Below, piece by piece: positions 8,221-16,496 of a DNA stretch of 64,000 nucleotides. Where the stretch lies: NCBI RefSeq assembly GCF_023707985.1, contig NZ_BRCF01000001.1, positions 617,967-681,966 of the forward strand, read 5' to 3'. Position numbers and translations under genes: made by a program. Position 1 is the stretch's first letter. Each line of letters begins with the position of its first letter. Source of the DNA: Sporosarcina sp. NCCP-2716 (GTDB lineage Bacteria; Bacillota; Bacilli; Bacillales_A; Planococcaceae). The notes beneath the pieces were generated by a model, which saw only the letters and a program-made list of their open reading frames with translations, was not told the origin of the DNA and ran no database searches.

Positions 8221-9226
8221 ATTTCCGCAGAAGCAGGTAGATGAAGTAAGGTGCGCCGATCAGGGAAACGACCAGTCCGGCGGGGACCATTCCGGCAGAT
8301 ATCACATTCCGGCCGATCGTGTCTGCAAACAGCAGGAGCCAGCCGCCGAGCAGCACGGCGATGGGCAGGTACAGCTGGCTGCGGGGACCGATGAGCGACT
8401 TCGCAATATGCGGCGCCATCAGTCCGACGAAAGCAATCCCTCCTGTGACGGAAACCGCCGACGCAGCAAGCGCTACTGCCGACAGCAGCAGGACAGCGCG
8501 TTCCTTTTCAACGGAAACACCGATCCCGATCGCGACGGGCTCACTCAGGCCGAGCACATTCAGCCGGTTCGCTTTGTAGAGCGTAAACGGAACGAGCACA
8601 AGCAGCCAGGGGGCGAGTGCCAGAACGAACGTCCAGTCCGATCCCCAAATATTACCGGCAAGCCATTTTGTAATGAATTCCACTTTGTCGGGACTGGCCG
8701 AGGATGTGAGAACGATCATCACACCTGACAGCGCCAGGGAAAAGCCGACGCCCGTCAGAACCAGGCGGATCGGCTGCAGGCCTGTCTTCCGGTCATAGGC
8801 CGAAAAATAGATGAACACCGCTGTGAGGATGGCCCCGAGGAATCCGACAATCGGCAGTATGTAGACGAACGCTCCCGCTTCCGCCGGCACGAAGAGGAAG
8901 AAGACGGCAATGGCTGTGCCGGCCCCTGTATTGACACCGATGATTCCCGGATCCGCCAGATCATTGCGCGTGATCGCCTGCAGGATCGAGCCGGACAGGG
9001 CAAGTGCCGCACCTGCGAGGAATGTGATGAAGATGCGCGGCAGCCGGATGGAAAAGAGGACGAAATCCTCCTTGAACGTGCCGCCGCCGAACAAGGCAGG
9101 CAGTATGCGAGACGGCTCGATCGAAGCAGGGCCGAGAGTGATCGCAAAAATACCGGTCAAGAGTGTCAGCAGGCTGAGTATGAGAAGCAGCAGCCGCTGT
9201 TTGCGCAGCAGATGTGTCTGGATCAT
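8219..9226 (-). CDS. FecCD-family siderophore ABC permease, second subunit
   Basis: 335 residues, about nine or ten membrane spans, of the iron-siderophore/B12 permease family. Characteristic stretches are LAGAALALSGSILQAITRN near residue 60-75 and GGIAFVGLMAPHIAKSLIGP near the C terminus. It overlaps the preceding permease by 4 bp (ATGA), so the pair is translationally coupled and forms the membrane channel. Last gene of the Fur-box operon. Confidence 0.92.
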   Translation of the reverse strand: MIQTHLLRKQRLLLLILSLLTLLTGIFAITLGPASIEPSRILPALFGGGTFKEDFVLFSIRLPRIFITFLAGAALALSGSILQAITRNDLADPGIIGVNTGAGTAIAVFFLFVPAEAGAFVYILPIVGFLGAILTAVFIYFSAYDRKTGLQPIRLVLTGVGFSLALSGVMIVLTSSASPDKVEFITKWLAGNIWGSDWTFVLALAPWLLVLVPFTLYKANRLNVLGLSEPVAIGIGVSVEKERAVLLLSAVALAASAVSVTGGIAFVGLMAPHIAKSLIGPRSQLYLPIAVLLGGWLLLFADTIGRNVISAGMVPAGLVVSLIGAPYFIYLLLRK

Positions 9227-10221
9227 GTGAATGCACGGCCCCCTTTTCGGACGATGATCAGGAAGAACGGCAGCCCGATGACTGCCACCAGCGCCGCTAG
9301 CGGGGTTTCATACGGTGCATTCATCGTCCGGCTGACCGTATCCGCAAGCAGCATGAAGGCCCCACCCGCCACAGCGGACATCGGCAGGACGAACCGGTAA
9401 TCGGTGCCGACGACAGCCCGTGTTATATGCGGAATCATCAGACCGACAAATGCCAGGTTGCCGGCGAGAGCGACGGCAGAGCCTGCCAGAATAATTATGA
9501 GCACGAACAATGCGCTCTTTACGCGCAAGGTGTTTTGGCCGAGACCGACTGCCACCTCATCGCTCAGACTGAGCAGGGTGAGCTGCCGGGCAAGGCAGAG
9601 ACTGACGGCGATCGCGATTAGAACAACAGGCCCGATGATCCGGAGCTGGGCCCAGGTCGTGCCGATGACGCCGCCTGCCGTCCACATGGAAATGTCTTTC
9701 GACACATTGAACAGCAGGCCGATGCCCTGTGCAGCCGCGAAGAAGAAAGCGGAGACGGCGGCGCCCGCCAGGACGAGACGAAACGGGGAGAATCCGCCGC
9801 GTTTCACAGCAGCGATTCCGAATACGATACCTGCGCCGGCTGCTGCTCCGAGGAAACATGCAATCATGATACCGGCCGTTGTAATATCCGGCATCACGGC
9901 GAACGCGACAGCAAGCGCCGCATTGGCACCTGCTGTCAGTCCGAGGAGTCCCGGATCAGCGAGCGGATTCCGCGTCATGCCCTGCATGACTGCTCCGGAA
10001 ACGGCCAGTGCTGCTCCTACGAAAAGCGCAGCCAACTCACGGGGGAAGCGGAGTTCCCTCAGCAGCAGACTGTTTTTCCCGGTATCGCCGGACAGTGCCC
10101 CAAGAACATCAGCGGGCGAGACTTGGGCCGCGCCAAAAAGCATCGCTGCTGCCAGGGAGACGGCAAGTACAGCAAGCGCTATGATGAATTTCAAAGAAAA
10201 AGATAAAATGTTTCCACGCAT
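9223..10221 (-). CDS. FecCD-family siderophore ABC permease, first subunit
   Basis: 332 residues from the ATG at 10219-10221 (AAAAGGAG upstream; the in-frame GTG at 10228-10230 lies in that site). Family stretches VGAALAVSGAVMQGMTRNPLADPG and GNLAFVGLMIPHITRAVVG are split here to short pieces: AALAVSGAVMQGMTRNPLAD and FVGLMIPHITRAVVG. Partner of the 8219 permease. A hairpin with a U run lies between it and the binding-protein gene, probably lowering permease expression relative to the receptor. Confidence 0.92.
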   Translation of the reverse strand: MRGNILSFSLKFIIALAVLAVSLAAAMLFGAAQVSPADVLGALSGDTGKNSLLLRELRFPRELAALFVGAALAVSGAVMQGMTRNPLADPGLLGLTAGANAALAVAFAVMPDITTAGIMIACFLGAAAGAGIVFGIAAVKRGGFSPFRLVLAGAAVSAFFFAAAQGIGLLFNVSKDISMWTAGGVIGTTWAQLRIIGPVVLIAIAVSLCLARQLTLLSLSDEVAVGLGQNTLRVKSALFVLIIILAGSAVALAGNLAFVGLMIPHITRAVVGTDYRFVLPMSAVAGGAFMLLADTVSRTMNAPYETPLAALVAVIGLPFFLIIVRKGGRAFT

Positions 10222-10243
10222 ATCGGGCACTCCTTTTCTACTG

Positions 10244-10277
10244 AAAAAAAGATTCCATCATAGAATATGAAGGAATC
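10244..10277 (-). terminator. intra-operon terminator/attenuator after the binding-protein gene
   Basis: On the minus strand GATTCC (10272-10277) pairs with GGAATC (10251-10256), with an inner TCAT/ATGA extension, followed by seven U (10244-10250). Confidence 0.5.
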
Positions 10278-10292
10278 CTCCTTTGTTCACGT

Positions 10293-11216
10293 TCACTTTA
10301 GGAAATGGTCTTTGAAGAATTCCAGCTGATAATCGAGTGACAGCGGATCGTTGAAGAAGAATTCACTCGCTTCCGCTTCGTACACATGTCCGTTCTTCGC
10401 GGCAGGTGTGTTTTTGAACGTCTCGGTTTCCATGAAAGAATTATCGGCTGCGCTGTTGCGGCTCAGAATAACGTAATCTCCCATGTAATCGGGGAGCACT
10501 TCTGACGACAATGCGAAATACCCGTCTTTCAGTGCCGACTCCTTCACTTTTTCAGGCATCGGCAGTTTCATCTCCTGATAGAGGATTTCGGTGCCGCGTC
10601 CCCAATTGTCGCCGTATACATACAGCTGCTTGTCGAAGTTTTCGATGACGGATACCGTTTTGCCTTCGCCAATCTTCGCTTTGATCTGCTCTCCGGCCTC
10701 TTTTGCGCGTTCCTTGAAGCCATCGACCCATTTCTGGGCTTCTTCCTCTTTGTTCAGCAGCTTGCCGATTTCGACTGCCTGCGTCAAATAATCCAGTTTA
10801 CCGTACGTGTACGTCACGACTGGAGCGATCTCTTTAAGTCTGTCCACGTTGTTCGTCGTAGACAGGCCGATGATCAGATCGGGTTCCAGTTCGATGATCT
10901 TTTCCAGGTCGGCATCGGTCACTTCCTCGGCATCTTTCAGCTTCTCACTGAACCGGGGGTTGCCTTTCGACCAGGAATCCACGCCGACGATCGGGGTGCC
11001 GAGCGCCATGACGTGACCTGCATAAGTCGACAGCACGACGACCCGTTTTGGTTGTGCCGGGACTTCGACAGGACCGTTTTCCGATTCATAAGTGATCGTG
11101 TCGGCATTTTGCGTCTCTTTCGGCCCGGCGTCCTCTTTTTTGCTGTCATTCTTTGAAGAGCAGGCACTGAGCATGACGATGAGTGCCAATGTGAGTACTA
11201 AAACTGTTTTTTTCAT
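10293..11216 (-). CDS. iron-siderophore binding lipoprotein (FeuA/FhuD type)
   Basis: 307-residue extracellular receptor of the ABC importer. Signal peptide with lipobox LSAC (Cys19), a charged linker, then the two-lobed periplasmic-binding fold; PAQPKRVVVLSTYAGHVMALG and LEPDLIIGLS are typical of siderophore receptors. ATG at 11214-11216 lies 4 bp after the ATPase stop, with AAAAGGAG just inside the ATPase end. Ligand class (hydroxamate or catecholate) is not decidable. Confidence 0.92.
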   Translation of the reverse strand: MKKTVLVLTLALIVMLSACSSKNDSKKEDAGPKETQNADTITYESENGPVEVPAQPKRVVVLSTYAGHVMALGTPIVGVDSWSKGNPRFSEKLKDAEEVTDADLEKIIELEPDLIIGLSTTNNVDRLKEIAPVVTYTYGKLDYLTQAVEIGKLLNKEEEAQKWVDGFKERAKEAGEQIKAKIGEGKTVSVIENFDKQLYVYGDNWGRGTEILYQEMKLPMPEKVKESALKDGYFALSSEVLPDYMGDYVILSRNSAADNSFMETETFKNTPAAKNGHVYEAEASEFFFNDPLSLDYQLEFFKDHFLK

Positions 11217-11220
11217 TTTC

Positions 11221-12012
11221 CTATTCTCCTTTTAGCAGATCGTATGTAATGCACATCGGCCGGCCGTTCCTCGGGTCCTCGCCGATCAAGGCATCGATGC
11301 CGAAAACTTCGCGGAGCACGGCAGGCTCGATCACTTCTTTGGCCGTCCCAGCCTTGACGACACGGCCTTCCTTCATGGCGATCAGGTGGTCGGCGAACCG
11401 TGCCGCCTGGTTCAGGTCGTGGAGCACCATGATGATCGTCCGCCCCTGGTCTTTGTTCAGCTCGACCAGCAGTTCCAGCACTTCCAGCTGATGCGCCATG
11501 TCGAGATAGGTTGTCGGCTCGTCGAGGAAGATGATGTCCGTCTCCTGTGCGAGCGCCATGGCGATCCACACCCGCTGCCGCTGACCTCCGGATAAGGCAT
11601 CCACCGGGCGGTCCCTGAACTCAGATGTGTTCGTCACCGCCATGGCCCAGTTGATATGGTCGTAATCCGCTTTCGTCAGCCGGCCGAGCCCGTTCTGGTA
11701 AGGGAACCGGCCGTACGAGACGAGTTCGCCCGCAGTCAGTCCGTTCGCCGCTTCCTGCGTCTGGGGCAGGATGGCCATCTTGCGGGCAAGCGCTTTCGTC
11801 TTCTGGCTGCTGATATCGTGCCCGTCCAATAGAACGGCCCCGGACTGTCGGGGGATGAGACGGGTCATCCCTTTCAGGCACGTGGATTTCCCGCAGCCGT
11901 TCGCACCGATGATCGCCGTGATTTTCCTGTCGGGAATCGTCACGGACAAATTATCGACGATCAGCTGGTCGCCATATGCAATTTGCAAGTTCTCGGTTGC
12001 TAACCGCACCAT
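11221..12012 (-). CDS. siderophore ABC importer ATPase (FecE/FhuC type)
   Basis: 263 residues. Walker A GANGCGKST, ABC signature LSGGQRQRVWIAMALAQ, Walker B IIFLDEPTTYLD and the switch His (MVLHDLNQA) are all intact. It is the first gene of a four-gene operon (ATPase, receptor, two permeases), 35 bp downstream of the perfect Fur box, so the operon should be repressed by iron-loaded Fur. Confidence 0.93.
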   Translation of the reverse strand: MVRLATENLQIAYGDQLIVDNLSVTIPDRKITAIIGANGCGKSTCLKGMTRLIPRQSGAVLLDGHDISSQKTKALARKMAILPQTQEAANGLTAGELVSYGRFPYQNGLGRLTKADYDHINWAMAVTNTSEFRDRPVDALSGGQRQRVWIAMALAQETDIIFLDEPTTYLDMAHQLEVLELLVELNKDQGRTIIMVLHDLNQAARFADHLIAMKEGRVVKAGTAKEVIEPAVLREVFGIDALIGEDPRNGRPMCITYDLLKGE

Positions 12013-12045
12013 TTACACGCACTCCTGTCTGAACTGAAAAAATAA

Positions 12046-12074
12046 TTGATAATGATTATCATTCGCGGTATAGT
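12046..12074 (+). promoter_or_regulatory. promoter of the ferredoxin-NADP reductase-like gene
   Basis: TTGATA (12046-12051), 17-bp spacer, TATAGT (12069-12074); the -35 and most of the spacer are the Fur box. Confidence 0.7.
12047..12061. promoter_or_regulatory. Fur box (perfect 7-1-7)
   Basis: TGATAATGATTATCA matches the Bacillus Fur 7-1-7 consensus TGATAATnATTATCA at every position. It lies between the divergent siderophore operon and the 12131 gene and overlaps the latter's promoter, so one site can repress both in iron-replete cells. Confidence 0.9.
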
Positions 12075-12130
12075 AAGAACTATAAAGAGGGATTGCCTCG
12101 TTGTCAAATATATTTTCTAGGAGGATACAT

Positions 12131-13180
12131 ATGACGGAAACGCGAATGACGGATGTAATCATCATCGGGGGAGGGCCGGCTGGACTCTATTCGGCTTTCT
12201 ATAGCGGCCTGCGGGGCATGACCGCCAAAATCATCGAATTCCAGCCGGAGCTCGGCGGGAAGCTGCACGTCTACCCGGAAAAAATGATCTGGGACATCGG
12301 CGGGGTCACCCCTGCGCCTGCAGCTTCAATCATTGAAAACCTGGTCGAACAGGGGACTACGTTCCATCCTGACCTTGTGCTCGGGGAGAAAGTGACAGGT
12401 ATTGAGAAGGACGGCGACGGTAATTTCACGGTCTCCTGCAGTTCGGGCGGCCGGCACCGGAGCCGTGCTGTCATCCTCGCGATCGGGAGCGGCATCCTCA
12501 GCCCGCAGAAGATCTCCATCGAAGGCGCTGATCGTTTTGAAGTATCCAATCTCCATTATACTGTGAAGTCGCTCCGCCGGTTTGCAGGCAGGCGTGTGCT
12601 CATCTCTGGCGGCGGGAACACGGCGATCGATTGGGCGAACGAACTGGAACCGATCGCGGAAAAAGTCATGCTCACCTACCGCAAGTGCGATCTGAACGGT
12701 CACGAGGCGCAAGTGGAACAGCTTCTGCAGAGTGATGTTGTCTGCCACTTCAACACCCGGATCACCCGGCTGATCGCCAGTGACAGCCACGATACGATCG
12801 AACAGGTCGAGCTGAGCGACTGCCTTGACAACAATGCACTGCTCGTCGATGTCGACGATGTCATCATCAACCACGGCTATGAAACGGATACGTCGCTGAT
12901 CGGCAAGGGCGCTGAAGAACTGGAACTGACGGCAGATCATCGGATTGCTGGCACGTCCATGAGCGGCACATCCGTTGCCGGGATCTTTGCGGCGGGTGAC
13001 GTCCTGTTCCATGAAAGCAAAGTGAACCTGATTGCGGGTGCTTTCCAGGATGCTGCAAACGCTGTGAACAGCGTGAAGATGTATTTGGATCCGCAAGCGA
13101 CACAATGGGGGATGGTCAGCTCGCATAATGATGTGTTCAAGGAACGCAATCGCGAACTCATCAGGAAGCTGGTCAGATAA
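12131..13180 (+). CDS. ferredoxin--NADP+ reductase-like flavoprotein (YumC/YcgT type)
   Basis: 349 residues from the ATG at 12131 (AGGAGG 12119-12124). Two-domain FAD/NAD(P)H reductase of the thioredoxin-reductase fold: FAD loop GGGPAGLY near residue 14, NAD(P) loop SGGGNTAIDW near residue 168, FAD contact GIFAAGDV near 286. The redox-active CxxC of true thioredoxin reductases is absent, placing it with TrxR-like ferredoxin reductases. The B. subtilis paralogue YcgT belongs to the Fur regulon, which matches the Fur box here. Probable role: electron supply for siderophore-iron reduction (inference). Confidence 0.88.
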   Translation: MTETRMTDVIIIGGGPAGLYSAFYSGLRGMTAKIIEFQPELGGKLHVYPEKMIWDIGGVTPAPAASIIENLVEQGTTFHPDLVLGEKVTGIEKDGDGNFTVSCSSGGRHRSRAVILAIGSGILSPQKISIEGADRFEVSNLHYTVKSLRRFAGRRVLISGGGNTAIDWANELEPIAEKVMLTYRKCDLNGHEAQVEQLLQSDVVCHFNTRITRLIASDSHDTIEQVELSDCLDNNALLVDVDDVIINHGYETDTSLIGKGAEELELTADHRIAGTSMSGTSVAGIFAAGDVLFHESKVNLIAGAFQDAANAVNSVKMYLDPQATQWGMVSSHNDVFKERNRELIRKLVR

Positions 13181-13228
13181 GTCTGCCCAAACCTGGTTTG
13201 TAACACACAATTGAATACGCGGAACACG

Positions 13229-13259
13229 GCCAGGGGAGAACGGATTCCCCGGGCTTTTT
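13229..13259 (+). terminator. terminator of the reductase gene
   Basis: GCC-A-GGGGA (13229-13237) with TCCCC-G-GGC (13246-13254), one A/G mismatch, then T5. Confidence 0.75.
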
Positions 13260-13374
13260 CCGCTTCCACGACGAACAAAAGGGGCGGTTATAGCAGGAGT
13301 ACGGACCAAGTTGTGTCCGATTCCCGGCGGCGATAGTCTTTTTCTACTGTTTTTAAAGAGTGAAAGAGCCAAAA

Positions 13375-13421
13375 GAAAGTGTAGTACTTTCGTTTTCATG
13401 CTATTATAACTAGTACCTAGT
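13375..13421 (+). promoter_or_regulatory. promoter region of the HD-GYP operon with two palindromes
   Basis: GAAAGT-gtagt-ACTTTC (13375-13391) and ACTAG-tac-CTAGT (13409-13421) flank the -10-like TATTAT (13402-13407). No good -35 is visible. The spacing suggests operator sites at -20 and +1; the cognate regulator is unknown. The rest of 13181-13456 holds only the terminator. Confidence 0.4.
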
Positions 13422-13456
13422 AAACTGCTAACTTATGTTGAGAGAGGAAATACCGA

Positions 13457-14599
13457 ATGAACAAACAAATAGGTCCGATTTCTTTGGCCGAGAGCCGATT
13501 CTCCCAGTCCGATGTCCTCTTATCGACGATTTTCGAGTACATGGGCAAGATGTCGATGGAGACGGATATGCACAAGATGCTGCTGCTGCTGGCTGATTTG
13601 GGAACGAAGCTCGTGAACGCCGACCGCTGCACGGTCTGGCTGCACGACAAAGTGCACAACAACGTGTGGACTGTCGCCGGCCACGGAGTCGAACGGATTG
13701 CAATACCGGAGGATGAGGGGTTTGTCGGACTGAGCATCGGCACCGGACAAGTGCTGAATGTGGAAGACGCCTATTCGGATAACCGGTTCAACAAGGCGGT
13801 CGACCTCGAAACGGGATATCGCACCAGGTCGATCCTCTGCATCCCGATCCTTAACCAGGAAGGCCTCGTCATCGGCGCCTTCCAGGCGATCAACAAACAA
13901 GGGGCAGCACGGTTCGGAAGCGACGATGAAACGCTCCTGACGTTCGCCTCCACGTATGCGGGTAAGTCGCTGGAGTCGTTCATCTTACAGATGGAACTGA
14001 TTGAAACCCAGAAGGAGATCATCGAGACGCTCGGGGAGATCGGGGAAAGCAGATCGCAGGAGACAGGGAACCACGTGAAGCGGGTAGCGAGGTATTCCTA
14101 CACGCTCGCCATACTGGCGGGCCTGCCGCGTGCTGAAGCCCAGCTGCTGAAGTTCGCGTCGCCCATGCATGACATCGGCAAGGTGGCCATCCCGGATTCC
14201 ATCCTGCTGAAACCCGGTAAACTGACCGATGAAGAATTCGAGATCATGAAGAAGCACGCGGATTACGGCTATGATGTGTTCCGGAAATCCGAACGCCAGC
14301 TGCTGAAGACGGCCGCGATCATCGCCCGTCAGCATCACGAACGATGGGACGGCGCCGGCTATCCGCTCGGCCTAAAGAAGGAACAGATCCATATCTATGG
14401 CCGCATCACTGCCATCGCAGATGTGTTCGACGCGCTCGGGAGTGACCGGGTCTATAAGAAAGCATGGCCGCTTGAGAAGATCACCGCTTATTTCGCCGAA
14501 CAGCGCGACCGCCAGTTCGACGGCAGGCTCGTCGATCTGTTCTTAGGGAATCTCCCGCAGTTCATCGAGATCCGGGATAGCTTTGCAGACAGGATGTGA
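13457..14599 (+). CDS. GAF plus HD-GYP domain protein, probable cyclic-di-GMP phosphodiesterase
   Basis: 380 residues, no membrane span. An N-terminal GAF sensor (about 25-170; DLGTKLVNADRCTVWLHDK) is joined by a helix to an HD-GYP domain (about 190-365) with the metal motif HDIGKVAIPDSILLKPGKL (about 236) and the GYP loop HHERWDGAGYP (about 292-302). HD-GYP enzymes hydrolyse cyclic di-GMP to pGpG or GMP; all key residues appear present. It is followed within 30 bp by an adenylate cyclase in the same operon, suggesting a small-molecule or redox input that alters two nucleotide messengers. Confidence 0.9.
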   Translation: MNKQIGPISLAESRFSQSDVLLSTIFEYMGKMSMETDMHKMLLLLADLGTKLVNADRCTVWLHDKVHNNVWTVAGHGVERIAIPEDEGFVGLSIGTGQVLNVEDAYSDNRFNKAVDLETGYRTRSILCIPILNQEGLVIGAFQAINKQGAARFGSDDETLLTFASTYAGKSLESFILQMELIETQKEIIETLGEIGESRSQETGNHVKRVARYSYTLAILAGLPRAEAQLLKFASPMHDIGKVAIPDSILLKPGKLTDEEFEIMKKHADYGYDVFRKSERQLLKTAAIIARQHHERWDGAGYPLGLKKEQIHIYGRITAIADVFDALGSDRVYKKAWPLEKITAYFAEQRDRQFDGRLVDLFLGNLPQFIEIRDSFADRM

Positions 14600-14623
14600 A
14601 GAACGTTGAGGAAGAAATTGCTG

Positions 14624-16444
14624 ATGGAAGAAACGAAGGTCATCCGCAGGCCGCTCAAGGAGGTCTGGGCAGTCGTTTCGGATACGAACCGGCTGAACCG
14701 CTACATCGGACTGTTCCCGGTCGACTTCTCCCCGTTCATCTCCAGTGCTGAGCGGCTTGTCAGGAAAGCGAAGGGGAAGGCATACGGACTGCTGACGTTC
14801 GAGTGGGAGGAGAATGTGTTCGAATGGGTGGAGGAATCTTACTATTCCATCGAACGGAACTATACGAGAGGGCCTGTCGAGCGCGTAGTCTGGAAGGTCG
14901 CTCTGGAAGAGACAGAGAATATGGATACCCGGCTGACGCTTGCCGGGTCATTTGAATACAGTTCACTTATCGGAAAACTGACTGTTAAAAACGGTGTGAT
15001 CCCACAGCTGCGGAAGACGTTCGATTATGCAAGCACAGCCGTGGTGCTAGTGGATGGAGAACCTGCTTCTCAGGGAAGCGGGGCGATTACGGTCGACGAA
15101 CGTCTGCTGGACGACGCAGAGAGCCATCTGGTGGATTTAGGCCTCGGCCGCAATGCCGTCAGTTCCCTTATAGGAACCATCCGGTCGGCGTCTGACGAAG
15201 ACGTCGCCCACATGAAGCCGTATCGATGGGCCCGTCAGTATGGCATCACTAGACCGGAAGCCGTCCAGCTGTTCCTGCTAGCTAGCGAGGAAGGGATCCT
15301 CGACTACGAATGGAGTCTGATGTGCCCGAACTGCCGCGTGGCGAAAGAGCATACGGACCGGCTGGCAGGGGTGAAGAACACTGTCCACTGTGATTTGTGC
15401 GGAGCGGACTACGAACTGGATTTCGACCGGTATATCGAAATGACATTCCGCGTCAATGGCACAATCCGCAAAACGTCGAAGCAGCTGTTCTGCGTGAACG
15501 GTCCGGTCAACTCACCCGGCACAGTCGCGCAGTTCCGCATCCCGGCCGGCGGGGAACGGAACTTCAGCTGGACTCCGGGCCAGCCCGGCCTGCAGCTGCG
15601 TGTCCTGAAGCATAACTTCAAAATCCCGTTCGCCGAACAGGAAGACGGGGCAGAGACCGCCCTGCATATTACAGAAACCGGTCTTTCCGCATCGGTCCTT
15701 CATCAGAATCCGATGCTGACGATCTTGAATGACACAGTGACGGAACTGGTCATCGCAATCGAGGAAACGGACTGGGATCCGGACGCACTCACCGCACGGG
15801 AAGTCACATCCCTCCAGCTGTTCCGGGATTTGCTGCCGACTGAAGTGCTTGCGACCGGGATGCAGATCGGTGTCGGAAAGATGACGATCCTGTTCACCGA
15901 TCTGAAAGACTCGACGCGTCTGTATGAGCAGGTCGGCGATGCAGCGGCCTATACGGACGTCCAAAAACATTTTACATTCCTCCGGATGATCATCAGCGCC
16001 CATGAAGGCGCCATTGTCAAGACGATCGGCGACTCGGTGATGGCTGCATTCAGCAGCAGTGCCGATGCGATGCGGGCAGCACTTGCCATCCAGTCGTCGG
16101 CAGAGGAACTGAACCGCACACTGGTGAATCCGCTGACCATCAAGATGGGTCTCCACACGGGTCCGGTCATTGCCGTCAACGCGAACGGCGTGCTCGATTA
16201 TTTCGGGCGGACGGTTAACATGGCGGCGCGGGTCCAGCAGGAGAGTGAGGGCTGGGATATCGTCCTCGACGAGAGCCAGTTCGATGAGCTGCGGACAGCA
16301 GTGCCTCACCAATTGATCGAAACGTTCACCGCAAGCCTGCACGGTGTCGGCAATTCCATCAGTCTCGTGAGAATACTGCCGGACAGCGTTGCTGATTCTG
16401 CTGCAGTCAAAGAAGAAGAGCAGTTCCGGAAGTCAGTCACATGA
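14624..16444 (+). CDS. class III adenylate cyclase with SRPBCC-like and zinc-ribbon N-terminal regions
   Basis: 606 residues from the ATG at 14624 (GAGGAAG 14608-14614); an in-frame TTG at 14606 has no clear ribosome site. Residues 1-150 look like an SRPBCC/START-type pocket (VIRRPLKEVWAVVSDTNRLN). A four-cysteine ribbon follows (CPNC about 233, CDLC about 258). The C-terminal cyclase domain starts near 420: metal Asp in LFTDLKDST, Lys and metal Asp in VKTIGDSVMAAF, Asp in LDYFGRTVNMAAR, plus the transition-state Asn and Arg. The Lys/Asp pair predicts ATP over GTP. This matches the DUF5939-cyclase architecture. cAMP synthesis is uncommon in Bacilli. Confidence 0.88.
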   Translation: MEETKVIRRPLKEVWAVVSDTNRLNRYIGLFPVDFSPFISSAERLVRKAKGKAYGLLTFEWEENVFEWVEESYYSIERNYTRGPVERVVWKVALEETENMDTRLTLAGSFEYSSLIGKLTVKNGVIPQLRKTFDYASTAVVLVDGEPASQGSGAITVDERLLDDAESHLVDLGLGRNAVSSLIGTIRSASDEDVAHMKPYRWARQYGITRPEAVQLFLLASEEGILDYEWSLMCPNCRVAKEHTDRLAGVKNTVHCDLCGADYELDFDRYIEMTFRVNGTIRKTSKQLFCVNGPVNSPGTVAQFRIPAGGERNFSWTPGQPGLQLRVLKHNFKIPFAEQEDGAETALHITETGLSASVLHQNPMLTILNDTVTELVIAIEETDWDPDALTAREVTSLQLFRDLLPTEVLATGMQIGVGKMTILFTDLKDSTRLYEQVGDAAAYTDVQKHFTFLRMIISAHEGAIVKTIGDSVMAAFSSSADAMRAALAIQSSAEELNRTLVNPLTIKMGLHTGPVIAVNANGVLDYFGRTVNMAARVQQESEGWDIVLDESQFDELRTAVPHQLIETFTASLHGVGNSISLVRILPDSVADSAAVKEEEQFRKSVT

Positions 16445-16467
16445 CATCCGGAGCTGCTCTTTTTTTG
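16417..16467 (+). terminator. terminator of the HD-GYP/cyclase operon
   Basis: AGAGCAGTTCCGGA (16417-16430) with TCCGGAGCTGCTCT (16447-16460), then T7; the 5' arm lies inside the last codons of the cyclase gene. Confidence 0.85.
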
Positions 16468-16496
16468 GCCTCACCCGTATCGGGGGACGGTGCCGA

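Noticed and set aside
12326-13399. 357-codon minus-strand open frame over the reductase gene
   Set aside because: Antisense to a well-supported flavoprotein gene, no ribosome site, no recognisable motif.
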